Source: an uncultured Lachnospiraceae bacterium (GTDB lineage Bacteria; Bacillota; Clostridia; Lachnospirales; Lachnospiraceae). Taken from it: DNA of 64,000 bases. The notes beneath the pieces are model-generated. The model saw nothing but the letters and a program-made list of their open reading frames with translations. It was not told where the DNA came from and ran no database searches. Positions 17,031-26,330 of the stretch are shown piece by piece. The DNA is taken from contig CANQVH010000004.1 of assembly GCA_947627245.1 (NCBI GenBank), forward strand, positions 1 through 64,000, in the 5' to 3' direction. The position numbers and the translations under genes are program-made. The first letter of the stretch is position 1; each line of letters begins with the position of its first letter.

Positions 17031-19856
17031 ATGAGTGTCCGGCTTTATGCACACAATCAAACTGCATACGAATCAGCGCTCGCTATGCTCGCTGAGACCG
17101 GCAGGGCGGCTGTGATCCATCCGACCGGCACGGGGAAGTCCTTCATCGGCTTCAAGCTGTGCGAGGATTTTTTGGATAAAACGGTTTGCTGGATGTCTCC
17201 GTCCGAATATATCTTCCGGACACAGTTGGAAAACTGGCGGGCAGCGGATGAGTCGGCCGGTCAGACAGAGAGTCAGGCGTCAGATGAGACAAAAGGTCAT
17301 GCGGCAGATGAGTCGGCCAATCAGGCGTCAGGGCAGACGGCCGGTCAGACAACAGGTCAGACGGAAGATCAGGCGTCAGGAAAAGGAGCGGACCTCTTCG
17401 ATATATTTCCGAATATTCGTTTTCTTACCTATGCAAAGCTCATACAGATGGATACGAAAGAGATGGCGGCAATCAGGCCGGACGTGATCGTGCTGGATGA
17501 GTTTCATCGCTGTGGCGCGGCTGTCTGGGGCGCTGCACTGAAGAAATTCTTGGGAATTTACACGGATGTGCCGGTGTTGGGGCTGTCTGCAACGAATATT
17601 CGTTATCTTGACAACCAGAGGAATATGGCGGACGAGCTGTTTGACGGGAACATTGCGTCGGAAATGACCTTGGGTGAGGCGATTGTCCGCGGGATACTTG
17701 CCGCGCCGAAATATGTCATGGCGGCGTTTGTCTATCAAAAGGAGCTTGAAAAGCTCGAAAGAAGGATCAGACGGACAACAAACAGGGCGGTAAGGAACAC
17801 TGCGGAAAAATATTATGAGGCGCTGCGGCGCGCATTGGAGAAAGCGGATGGTCTTGACGAGATCTTCCGGAAACATATGGATAATCCGAAGGGTAAGTAC
17901 CTTGTGTTTACCGCGAACATTGAGGCGATGCGGGAGTGTATGGAGCATGTTCCCGAATGGTTTGGCAGTCTTGACAGGCAGCCGCATGTGTATTCCCTGT
18001 ATACGCTTGATCCTTCGACCATACATTCTTTTGAAAAATTCAAAGCAGACGATGACAAAGGACATCTGCGGCTTCTGTTCTGCATAGACGCGCTCAATGA
18101 GGGCATTCACGTAGACGATGTGGACGGCGTGATCCTGTTTCGCCCGACCGCGTCCCCGACGGTATACAAGCAGCAGATCGGAAGGGCATTGTCGGTTGGG
18201 AAAGCGGGCGTCCCGGTTATTTTCGATATCGTGAACAACTTCGACGCGCTATACAGCATCGGTTCCCTTGAGGAAGAAATGAGGGCAGCCGTAACTTATT
18301 ATAATTACGCCGGCGAGAGTGACAGGATCGTGGCTGACCGTTTCCGTGTGGTCGATGAAGTGCGTGACTGCAGGAGGCTTTTTGACGAACTCGAAGAAGC
18401 GCTCACTGCCTCGTGGGATGCAATGTACGCCTGTGCCAAGGCCTATCGCAAAGAGCACGGGGACCTCGAGGTGCCGGTCAGGTATCGGACGCCGGACGGC
18501 TGTTCCCTCGGAAGATGGGTACAGATCCAGCGTCAGGTGAAGGCCGGGAAAATGGCGGGCAATCTGGATGAGGAGCGTATCGCGAAGCTGGACACGCTCG
18601 GTATGCGCTGGCAGAGCGCAGATGAGCTTTCATGGGAACGGCATTACGCCGCGTGCAGGAATTATTATGAGGAACACGGCGACCTGAACGTGCCGGGAGA
18701 TTATATAACGGAAAGCGGCATGAGGCTTGGCGGCTGGCTGAAAGCGATTCGTGCCTATCGCAGATACGGGATCCGCTCTTCCTATTTCACGAAAGAGCGG
18801 GAAAAAATGCTTGATGATCTCGGAATGGTCTGGAACCAGCCGGACTATCTCTGGGAGCGGAATTATGCGGCGGCAAAGTCCTATTATGAGAAGCATGGCA
18901 ATCTGGCGGTGCCGGCAGGACATGTCGAGAACGGCGTGAAGCTGTACAACTGGCTGGCAGATCTGCGCAGGATGTATCGGAACAGGTCTTTTATGGACGG
19001 TCGGACTACGAAAGAAGCTTTAACTGTGTGGAGCCGATCCGGGGTTCCCGCAGATAATCAGAATATGCGGAGAGAAGACGGAGCTCCTGCAGGCAATCAG
19101 AATGCGAAGAGAGAAGACGGAGCTTTGATGAGGAATTCGATATCGAACGGTCGCCGCGGAACTCTCACAGACACACAGATCGCGCAGATGGACGCCCTCG
19201 GCATGCGTTGGCAGTCGAAAGCCGATCTGGCGTGGGAGCGCGGATACGCCGAGGCGAAACGCTACTATGAGGCGCACGGAGCGGCGGACGCGTCGCTCGA
19301 TTATGTCACGCCGGATGGGTATAAGCTCGGTGTGTGGCTCTCGAAATGCCGCGAGAAATATGCGAAAGGCACACTTTCCGACGAACATGCCGCCCGGCTT
19401 GAAGAAATCGGTATGGTGTGGGACAAATCCCGGAAAAATGACTGGGATGCATGCTTCGAGAAAGTGAAGGAATACTATCTCGTACATGGCAATCTTTCCA
19501 TACCGGGCGACTATACCGCGGACGGCGTGTGGCTGAATAAATGGCTGAATGAGCAGAAGCAGATTCTGCTTGGCAACCGTCAAGGCAGAACTCTGACGGA
19601 GGAGCAGAAGCAGAAGCTTGCAACGCTTCCGTTTGCCGTCGAAGGCGCAGGCGAAGAGCGCTGGCAGCGTCGTTACGGTGAATTGCTTCGGTATTACAGC
19701 GCGCACGGGAACAGCCGGCTGCCGGTCGGTTACCGGGATTCACAGGGACAGAACCTGTATGTCTGGCTCGTGAACCAAAGAGGATACGCGAGATCCGGCA
19801 GGATGAGCGACAAGAGAAAAAAGCTGCTGATGGAAGTCGGGGCGCTGAACGCATAA
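17031..19856 (+). CDS. DEAD/DEAH helicase with six helicase-associated repeats
   Basis: A 941-residue SF2 helicase-like ATPase. Walker A is at 30-37 (HPTGTGKS), motif II DEFH at 156-159, motif III SAT at 186-188, and motif VI QQIGRALS in the second RecA domain. From about residue 455 there are six repeats of about 70 residues of the helicase-associated (HA) type, each beginning W-x-x-x-(F/Y), with Y-x-x-(H)G-(N/D)L-x-(V/I)P and a closing (I/L)GMxW. Two low-complexity inserts occur: 73-119 (Gln/Thr/Ala/Ser) and one between HA repeats 3 and 4. A paralogue follows. First gene after the invertible segment; role unknown, probably control of or defence around the locus. Confidence 0.85.
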   Translation: MSVRLYAHNQTAYESALAMLAETGRAAVIHPTGTGKSFIGFKLCEDFLDKTVCWMSPSEYIFRTQLENWRAADESAGQTESQASDETKGHAADESANQASGQTAGQTTGQTEDQASGKGADLFDIFPNIRFLTYAKLIQMDTKEMAAIRPDVIVLDEFHRCGAAVWGAALKKFLGIYTDVPVLGLSATNIRYLDNQRNMADELFDGNIASEMTLGEAIVRGILAAPKYVMAAFVYQKELEKLERRIRRTTNRAVRNTAEKYYEALRRALEKADGLDEIFRKHMDNPKGKYLVFTANIEAMRECMEHVPEWFGSLDRQPHVYSLYTLDPSTIHSFEKFKADDDKGHLRLLFCIDALNEGIHVDDVDGVILFRPTASPTVYKQQIGRALSVGKAGVPVIFDIVNNFDALYSIGSLEEEMRAAVTYYNYAGESDRIVADRFRVVDEVRDCRRLFDELEEALTASWDAMYACAKAYRKEHGDLEVPVRYRTPDGCSLGRWVQIQRQVKAGKMAGNLDEERIAKLDTLGMRWQSADELSWERHYAACRNYYEEHGDLNVPGDYITESGMRLGGWLKAIRAYRRYGIRSSYFTKEREKMLDDLGMVWNQPDYLWERNYAAAKSYYEKHGNLAVPAGHVENGVKLYNWLADLRRMYRNRSFMDGRTTKEALTVWSRSGVPADNQNMRREDGAPAGNQNAKREDGALMRNSISNGRRGTLTDTQIAQMDALGMRWQSKADLAWERGYAEAKRYYEAHGAADASLDYVTPDGYKLGVWLSKCREKYAKGTLSDEHAARLEEIGMVWDKSRKNDWDACFEKVKEYYLVHGNLSIPGDYTADGVWLNKWLNEQKQILLGNRQGRTLTEEQKQKLATLPFAVEGAGEERWQRRYGELLRYYSAHGNSRLPVGYRDSQGQNLYVWLVNQRGYARSGRMSDKRKKLLMEVGALNA
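17247..17387 (+). repeat. Degenerate repeats encoding a Gln/Thr-rich insert in helicase 1
   Basis: Repeated units containing GGTCAGAC and GATGAGTCGGCC encode residues 73-119, rich in QTxGQ, QAS and ADES. In the paralogous helicase the same position holds ordinary non-repetitive sequence, so this is an expansion specific to copy 1. Confidence 0.7.
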
Positions 19857-19984
19857 AAAGACTGAAAAAAGAAACCGAAAAAAGGCTGAAAAAGAGAAGA
19901 GCCGGGAGTCAAAGACAAATTCTATCAAGTAGGGAGAATTCGGTCTGGGCTTATGCATGAAAAAGGAGAAAGGAGAAGGGCAGG

Positions 19985-22276
19985 ATGGCAGAACTGTATG
20001 AACACAATCGAATTGCATATGAAGCTGTCGTCTCCATGCTTGCGCGTACCGGAAGGGCGGCTGTGATCCACCCGACCGGCACGGGGAAATCTTTTATTGG
20101 ATTCAAGCTGTGCGAGGATAATCCGGACAAGGTTGTCCTCTGGCTTTCTCCTTCCGAATACATTTTCCGAACGCAGTTGGAAAACTGGCGGGCGGCTGAT
20201 TTTAAGGTGCTGCAGGGAGCACATTTCGATTCAATATCGGAAATGCAGAGTGACTTAATCAGAAACAAGAAAAATATAGAGGAATGCAGAGCTTCAGGAG
20301 AACTTTCAAATATCCGGTTTTATACTTATGCGCGGCTCATGTTGATGCAGCAAAAGGAACTTGTGGAATTACGGCCGGATCTGGCCATATTGGATGAGTT
20401 TCATCGCGCCGGCGCGCAGCGTTGGGGCGATGGGTTGCAGAAACTTCTGAAAATATATCCGAATATTCCGATGCTCGGTCTTTCCGCGACGAACATCCGC
20501 TATCTGGACGGCCAGCGTGATATGGCAGACGAACTGTTTGACGGGAACATTGCCTCGGAGATGACGCTTGGCGACGCGATTGTGCGCGGAATATTAAATC
20601 CGCCGAAGTACATACTCTCGGCTTACTCCTGTCAGAAGGAGCTGGAACGTTACCGCGATCGGATTCGGAACGCGAAAAGCGCGGCAGTGCGCACAGAAGC
20701 CGAGAAATATCTGGATGCACTGCGGCGGGCACTTGAGAAAGCAGACGGACTGGACGAGGTCTTCCGGAAATATATGACGGCGGAATCGGATAGCGGCATA
20801 CAAGAGAAAGCGGGACAGACCGATAAGGCAGAAAAACCATATGAAAAGGGGCAGTCCGATACAGCAGGGAAATCAAATACAAAGGAGCAGTCCGGACGAT
20901 TTGGAAAATATTTAGTGTTCTGCGCGAACTATGAGCACATGCAGGAAATGATCGCGAAGGTCCCGGAATGGTTCGCGAAAGTGGATCCCGAGCCGCATGT
21001 CTACTCTGTCTATTCTGAGGACGCGCAGGCCGAGGCGGAATTTGCAAGGTTTAAGGCGGATGAAAGCAGACATCTGAAGCTCCTGTTTTGCATCGACATG
21101 CTGAATGAAGGAATTCATGTCGACGATGTGAGCGGAGTCATACTTCTGCGCCCGACCATTTCACCGATCATTTACAGACAGCAGATCGGACGGGCGCTAT
21201 CCGCCGGGAAGAAGCAGGGCGAGAACGCCGTGATCTTCGACGTGGTGATGAACATAGAGAATCTCTGCAGCATCGGGACGGTTGAAGACGAGATGCAGGC
21301 TGCGGTGCGGTATTACCGGAATCGCGGAGAGAGCGGCCTCATCGTGAATGAGCACTTCCACATTACGGACGAGGTGCAGGATTGCATGCGGCTGTTCCGA
21401 AAGCTGAATGAGACCTTGGGCGCTTCGTGGGAGCTGATGTATCAGGCTGCGGAGGAATATTTCAAAAAGCATGGAAATCTGGAAGTGACAAAGCGCTACA
21501 CGACGGAGGACGGACTGTCGCTCGGGCAGTGGCTGGATACGCAGCGAAAGGTGCGCGCAGGCAAAGTAAAAGGCGTCCTCACAGAAGACCGGATCGCAGG
21601 ATTAGATAGACTGGGCATGCGCTGGGAGTCAAAGAGCGACCGGAACTGGGAGCGGAACTTTGCCGCGGCGCAGGCATATTACCGGGAGCATGGGAACCTT
21701 CTGGTGAACGTGCGGAGCGGGAAATACGGAGGCGTGGAGCTTGGGAAATGGCTCGCGCAGCAGCGGACATACAAGAAAAACGGCATCCGTGGAAATTATC
21801 TGACCCATGAGCGTATCAAAGCTCTGGAGGCGATCGGGATGGTCTGGGACGTGCCGGACTATCTGTGGGAGCAAAACTACCATGCGGCAGTGCAGTATCA
21901 CCGGGAGCATGGAAATCTGGATGTCCCCTATTATTATGTAAGCCCCGATGGTGTGAAGCTTGGCGTCTGGATTGCAAATATAAGATTTGCAAGAAGGAAC
22001 GAGGGAAGCGGACGGGCGGAGCTGACAAAGGAGCAGGCAGCTCGTCTCGATGAGCTGGGGATGATCTGGGAGAATAAAAACCGTGCAGTGTGGGAGCGCT
22101 CCTACGCGGCGGCCTGCCGTTACCGGAAGAAATACGGTAACCTGAACATACCGGTTGCGTATGTGACCGAGGACGGCTGCCATCTGGGACGGTGGATCCG
22201 GAAGCAGAAGGAGACATACCGAAGTGGAATGAGCGAGGAGCGGAAAAAGAAGCTGGCTGCGCTTGGTGTGGGTTGA
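19985..22276 (+). CDS. Second DEAD/DEAH helicase with helicase-associated repeats
   Basis: A 763-residue paralogue of the preceding gene. Walker A is at 29-36, DEFH at 137-140, then LSATNIRYLDGQR and QQIGRALS. Four HA repeats follow the ATPase core, against six in copy 1. Between the RecA domains it has its own low-complexity Lys/Gln/Ser insert (about 265-305), absent from copy 1. Two AAGGAGA-type ribosome sites sit upstream of ATG 19985. The pair differ mainly in inserts and HA copy number, which points to tandem duplication followed by specialisation in what they bind. Confidence 0.85.
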   Translation: MAELYEHNRIAYEAVVSMLARTGRAAVIHPTGTGKSFIGFKLCEDNPDKVVLWLSPSEYIFRTQLENWRAADFKVLQGAHFDSISEMQSDLIRNKKNIEECRASGELSNIRFYTYARLMLMQQKELVELRPDLAILDEFHRAGAQRWGDGLQKLLKIYPNIPMLGLSATNIRYLDGQRDMADELFDGNIASEMTLGDAIVRGILNPPKYILSAYSCQKELERYRDRIRNAKSAAVRTEAEKYLDALRRALEKADGLDEVFRKYMTAESDSGIQEKAGQTDKAEKPYEKGQSDTAGKSNTKEQSGRFGKYLVFCANYEHMQEMIAKVPEWFAKVDPEPHVYSVYSEDAQAEAEFARFKADESRHLKLLFCIDMLNEGIHVDDVSGVILLRPTISPIIYRQQIGRALSAGKKQGENAVIFDVVMNIENLCSIGTVEDEMQAAVRYYRNRGESGLIVNEHFHITDEVQDCMRLFRKLNETLGASWELMYQAAEEYFKKHGNLEVTKRYTTEDGLSLGQWLDTQRKVRAGKVKGVLTEDRIAGLDRLGMRWESKSDRNWERNFAAAQAYYREHGNLLVNVRSGKYGGVELGKWLAQQRTYKKNGIRGNYLTHERIKALEAIGMVWDVPDYLWEQNYHAAVQYHREHGNLDVPYYYVSPDGVKLGVWIANIRFARRNEGSGRAELTKEQAARLDELGMIWENKNRAVWERSYAAACRYRKKYGNLNIPVAYVTEDGCHLGRWIRKQKETYRSGMSEERKKKLAALGVG

Positions 22277-22595
22277 AAATATGTATTACGAAAAACCTGG
22301 AAGAGAATTGTGGGCCTTGAGGCAACGATTTCACGGAAAGGGGTCATAAAAGCCACGGAATGTGTGGGTCAATAGAATCGGTCTGGGCCGAAAAAAGACG
22401 ACGCACATGCAGACGGTGGCGTTGTCCGGGCAATCTGGAAGAGATGGCCGGTATGGCGGAGCCATGCTTTGGAAGCGGATACAGATGGAAAATGACAGGA
22501 AACTTTAGGGTCTATATAAACAGATATCTATGCAGACAGCTATGGGGTATCCTGCTATATGAGACATGCTGTTGCAGAAAGGGGAACAGACAGAA
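22277..22595 (+). promoter_or_regulatory. Leader region between helicase 2 and loaP
   Basis: No supported gene. It contains a small hairpin ATGGC-GGA-GCCAT (22453-22465) and a copy of AGAATCGGTCTGGGC (22374-22388); a near-copy with one extra T lies before helicase 2 (19935-19950). It could hold a regulatory RNA element, but no specific antiterminator target is recognised. Confidence 0.35.
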
Positions 22596-23414
22596 ATGCC
22601 GTGGTTTGCGATACAGACATACACAGGGGACGAAGAGAAACTGGTGGAGATGATCCGTCGGATTGTTCCGGGGCAGTATTACGGTGAGTGCTTTGTGATA
22701 TACCACGAGCAGCTCCGCCGCAGACAGCAGGAGAACCAGATCCATGTGCTGCGATTGTTCCCGGGCTATATATTCATTTCTTCAAACGACATAGAACAGC
22801 TTTTCCGCTGCCTGAAAAGAGTCCCGGTCATGTCAAGGATCATGGCGTCGGACGATTTTGCTTTTACCCCACTTCATAGAGGGGAGGCGGAATTTCTTCT
22901 GGATATCATGGACAAAGACCACATCGTGCGGCTTTCTTACGTGGCGACAGACGGTCGGGATCATGTGACTTATCTGTCCGGACCATTGGAGAGATGCCGG
23001 GAGCAGATACTGTCCTACCGCTTCCGCAAGAGGTACGCAGCCGTTCGGCTGACACTGGATGGACAGGAGAAGGAAGTAAAGTTGGGGATCATCCTGAACA
23101 ACGATGTTCGCCGAGAGTTGGCGTACGGGAAGGTAGAGGCTGAGGTAGAACTGTCAGAGAAGTACAGTATTCCGCTGTCGGACGGCACATTATCGGGCAG
23201 TGCTATATCGGATGGAAAAACCGGTATAGCTGCGGGCAAAGAAAATAAAAACGAATTGCAGATAGGAGACAAGGTGCTTGTGATGGAAGGCGCGTTCGAA
23301 GGGAGCGTAGCATTGGTCAGCTATGTGAAAAAGGACACATTGAGGATTTCTGTACATATGTTTGGACAGGAGATACAGGCGGAAGTGTCGGCGGACAGCG
23401 TGAAAAAGATATAG
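22596..23414 (+). CDS. loaP: LoaP-type NusG-family transcription antiterminator
   Basis: A 272-residue NusG paralogue. The N-terminal NGN domain begins MPWFAIQTYTGDEEKL and contains LFPGYIFI; the C-terminal KOW domain is about 220-270 (GDKVLVMEGAFEGSVALV). LoaP proteins ride with RNA polymerase and suppress termination in long polysaccharide or polyketide operons of Firmicutes. Here it precedes more than 33 kb of same-strand glycan genes, which fits that role. The start at 22596 is chosen because AGGGGA lies upstream and the NGN domain starts there. The segment between the domains is longer than in NusG. Confidence 0.88.
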   Translation: MPWFAIQTYTGDEEKLVEMIRRIVPGQYYGECFVIYHEQLRRRQQENQIHVLRLFPGYIFISSNDIEQLFRCLKRVPVMSRIMASDDFAFTPLHRGEAEFLLDIMDKDHIVRLSYVATDGRDHVTYLSGPLERCREQILSYRFRKRYAAVRLTLDGQEKEVKLGIILNNDVRRELAYGKVEAEVELSEKYSIPLSDGTLSGSAISDGKTGIAAGKENKNELQIGDKVLVMEGAFEGSVALVSYVKKDTLRISVHMFGQEIQAEVSADSVKKI

Positions 23415-23470
23415 ATGAAATGCTGTAATGTGAATGAACAGGTACATAAAAAATGCGTTATGTCCCGGAC

Positions 23471-23504
23471 AACTGTACAGAAAATGTTGCGTCGAACTGT
23501 ACAG
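23471..23504 (+). repeat. Paired CTGTACAG repeats in the operon leader
   Basis: AACTGTACAG occurs at 23471-23480 and again at 23495-23504. CTGTACAG is self-complementary, so the two copies can form a hairpin with a 16-nt loop in RNA, or two dyad binding sites in DNA. It sits between loaP and the initiating transferase gene, where an antitermination target would be expected. Function is inferred. Confidence 0.5.
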
Positions 23505-23589
23505 GACAGACGATTTGAGAAGTTTGCAATCGGTCGAGCTGGAGCAGATGTTTTTGGGAAGATAGAGAGACAAAAATGGTGGGATAAGG

Positions 23590-25059
23590 ATGAAGAAACA
23601 TTCTGACAATCTGTCCGGAAACAGCCGGATGAAACTATTCGACGACATAAAGCATACCATGCGGAAGTTTGAAGGTTTGTTTGAGATGTTCGTGCTCGCT
23701 TACACCTATTATCTTATGTGGAGAACATACTATCGACCACTGGAAAGCTTCCATAAGTATTATGGTAGTGGTAAATACATACTCGCAGGCGTGTACGCGC
23801 TTTTGGTGTTCTTCCTTTTTCTCTACTGCGACAGCTTCAAGTACGGACACTTGAAGCTGACTGATGTGCTGCTGTCCCAGTGGATTTCGCTTGCAATCGT
23901 GAATTTTGTAACATATTTCCAGCTTTGTCTGATCGCAAACCACATGGTAAAGGTGTCGCCGATGCTGGCGCTTACCGTGATTGACCTGATGTTGGCTTTT
24001 GTGTTCACATACCTGTTCACGGTGCTCTACCATCGCTTCTACGTGCCGAGACGCATGGTAATGGTTTACGGCACGGATAACGCGCTTGCTCTGAAAGTAA
24101 AGATGGACACGCGCAGGGATAAATACCGGATTACGGCGTCCGTTCCGGAGACAGACGGGTATGAACGGATCAGCCGGAAGCTGAAAAAATACGACGCGGT
24201 AGTGCTGAACGATGTGTCGGCGCAGATGAGGAATGATCTCCTGAAATACTGCTATGAAAACGGATTGCGTCTGTATATCGTGCCGAAGATCTCCGACATC
24301 ATCATCAAGGGAGCGGAGGAGATTACCTTGTTTGATACGCCGCTCCTGCTGATCAAAGGCAAGGGGTTGACTCCGGCACAGAACCTCGCGAAGCGCACAA
24401 TGGACATCGTGCTGTGCAGCATCGCAATGATCCCAGGCATATTTGTTATGATCATCGTCGCATTAGCAATCAAGCTGGAGGATCATGGGCCAGTATTTTA
24501 CCGTCAGGAACGCGTGACAAAGGATGGGAGGATATTCGATATACTGAAGTTCCGTTCGATGATCGTCGACGCGGAGAAGGACGGATATTCAATTCCGGCT
24601 ACCGACCATGATCCGAGGATTACGAAAGTGGGGCGGGTGATTCGGGCTACCAGACTGGACGAGCTCCCGCAGATCCTGAATATCCTGAAGGGGGATATGA
24701 GCATTGTGGGACCGCGGCCGGAGCGTGTGGAGCATGTGGAGAAATATATGCGGGAGATTGCGGAATTCGGATACCGCCTGAAGGTGAAGGGCGGGCTGAC
24801 CGGTTACGCACAGGTTTACGGGAAGTACAACACAAGCGCATACGACAAGCTCCGGCTGGATCTGATGTACATAGAGAAGTATTCCCTGTTGCTGGATATC
24901 AAGTTGATTCTGATGACGGTGCAGACCATGTTCAAGAAGGAGAGTACGGAGGGGTTTGCAGAATCCATAGAAATAAAGAATGCCAGGGATGAGGCGGCTC
25001 TCGGGAAAGAGGATTCGGTGACCTCAGATGCATCAGGGTGGCGTCGTAATGAGGCCTGA
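23590..25059 (+). CDS. Initiating polyprenyl-phosphate sugar-phosphate transferase
   Basis: A 489-residue inner-membrane enzyme that loads the first sugar phosphate onto undecaprenyl phosphate. N-terminal TM helices (about 30-160) and a CoA-binding-like middle region precede the bacterial sugar transferase domain (about 270-460), with KFRSM, the acidic DxxR context (ATRLDELPQ) and VGPRPERVEH. It is the first structural gene of the glycan operon. Sugar specificity (glucose, galactose or HexNAc) is not determinable here. Confidence 0.9.
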   Translation: MKKHSDNLSGNSRMKLFDDIKHTMRKFEGLFEMFVLAYTYYLMWRTYYRPLESFHKYYGSGKYILAGVYALLVFFLFLYCDSFKYGHLKLTDVLLSQWISLAIVNFVTYFQLCLIANHMVKVSPMLALTVIDLMLAFVFTYLFTVLYHRFYVPRRMVMVYGTDNALALKVKMDTRRDKYRITASVPETDGYERISRKLKKYDAVVLNDVSAQMRNDLLKYCYENGLRLYIVPKISDIIIKGAEEITLFDTPLLLIKGKGLTPAQNLAKRTMDIVLCSIAMIPGIFVMIIVALAIKLEDHGPVFYRQERVTKDGRIFDILKFRSMIVDAEKDGYSIPATDHDPRITKVGRVIRATRLDELPQILNILKGDMSIVGPRPERVEHVEKYMREIAEFGYRLKVKGGLTGYAQVYGKYNTSAYDKLRLDLMYIEKYSLLLDIKLILMTVQTMFKKESTEGFAESIEIKNARDEAALGKEDSVTSDASGWRRNEA

Positions 25060-25103
25060 ATTGGGAAAAGAATATAGCTGGATGGTAACAGGGGAATCAG
25101 AGA

Positions 25104-26312
25104 ATGAGAATCGTAATACATATGGGAGACAAATACCCAAAAGAAAGTCCAAGCGCAAAAAGAGTCGGAGCATTCTACGATATGTTGAGAGCCAGAGGAC
25201 ATCATGTGTCTATTCTAGCGCCGTTTTATGAAAGCTGTCCAATAGGAGAAGTGGATGTATATTATTGTAGGACTTTTTCTCTTAAGAGTAAAAGTCCTGC
25301 GAATCGTCTGGCGAACCAGATTGGGTTTGGGTTTAGCTCATTCTTCAAGTCACTTTCGCTTGGTAAGGCTGATATTGTGATTACCACTTCTCCTCCTGCG
25401 CTTGCCAGTCCTTTTGGGTGGTTGATAGCCAAATGCAAACGTGCCAGACTTGTGTATGACGTAAGGGATATTTGGCCGGATGTTGCATGGGAAATGGGGA
25501 GTTTCAAGCCCCAAAGCCTATATAGCAGAGTATTTGGTGCTGTTAGAGATTTTATGCTGAGACATGCTGACCTTGTTACGGCAGTCAGTAATGGAAAAGT
25601 TGAAAAATTGCAGACATATGCACCTGATTCAGACATTATCATGATCACGAATGGTCTGGATGAAAAATTCCTGAAAAATGCAGAAAACAAGGGGCTGATA
25701 AAACACTATGGTATAGGAAAAAAATTCACTTGCGTTTATATAGGAAACCTTGGGCTTGCACAGGGACTGATGCAGCTTTTGCGTCTTGCAAAAAAGGTAA
25801 AAGAAGAAGGAATTGAATCACAATTTCTGCTTTTTGGGACAGGGGTGGAGGAAAGCCGTTTGAAACAGTATGCTGAAGAGGAACACCTTACCCATGTATT
25901 ATTTCCGGGTCGCCTGCCAAACGATGATATCTTTACGATCCTGAAATATGCGGATATGAGCTTTGTTTCTTTGGCGAACGATCGGTTAAAGGACAGTGTT
26001 CCCACCAAAATGTTTGAGGCACTTGGAGCAGGATGCCCTGTACTCTTGGCAGCGAAAGGTGAGGCGGTCGACATTTTGGAAGAATGTGGGCTTGGTGTGG
26101 CAGTCAGCCCGAATGATGATGAGGCATTATGGGAAGGTTTTCTCAAAATTCGTATGGACAAACAGGAGATTACTAAAAACAGAGCACGCGCATACAGGCT
26201 GATGAAGACTAAATATTCCCGACAGCAAGCTGCTCTTCAGTTGACGGAAGAACTGGAAAACCGATTCTCGTGTATAGAGAAACCACAGCATGGGAGCTAT
26301 ATGGACGCATGA
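25104..26312 (+). CDS. GT4-family glycosyltransferase (WbuB-like)
   Basis: A 402-residue cytoplasmic glycosyltransferase with the GT-B fold. The N-terminal half holds VYDVRDIWPD, typical of WbuB-like enzymes that use UDP-GlcNAc or UDP-FucNAc; the C-terminal half has the donor-site region (SVPTKMFEALGAGCPVL) in place of the usual EGxP pattern. It follows the initiating transferase by 44 bases and probably adds the second sugar. Exact donor is uncertain. Confidence 0.85.
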   Translation: MRIVIHMGDKYPKESPSAKRVGAFYDMLRARGHHVSILAPFYESCPIGEVDVYYCRTFSLKSKSPANRLANQIGFGFSSFFKSLSLGKADIVITTSPPALASPFGWLIAKCKRARLVYDVRDIWPDVAWEMGSFKPQSLYSRVFGAVRDFMLRHADLVTAVSNGKVEKLQTYAPDSDIIMITNGLDEKFLKNAENKGLIKHYGIGKKFTCVYIGNLGLAQGLMQLLRLAKKVKEEGIESQFLLFGTGVEESRLKQYAEEEHLTHVLFPGRLPNDDIFTILKYADMSFVSLANDRLKDSVPTKMFEALGAGCPVLLAAKGEAVDILEECGLGVAVSPNDDEALWEGFLKIRMDKQEITKNRARAYRLMKTKYSRQQAALQLTEELENRFSCIEKPQHGSYMDA

Positions 26313-26330
26313 AGATGAGGAGTCATAGTA

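Noticed and set aside
22360-22653. 97-codon frame upstream of loaP
   Set aside because: Composition unlike neighbours, no ribosome site, and it overlaps the well-supported loaP start.
23415-23606. 63-codon frame between loaP and the initiating transferase
   Set aside because: No clear ribosome site; covers the repeat hairpin and overlaps the next gene. More likely a leader.
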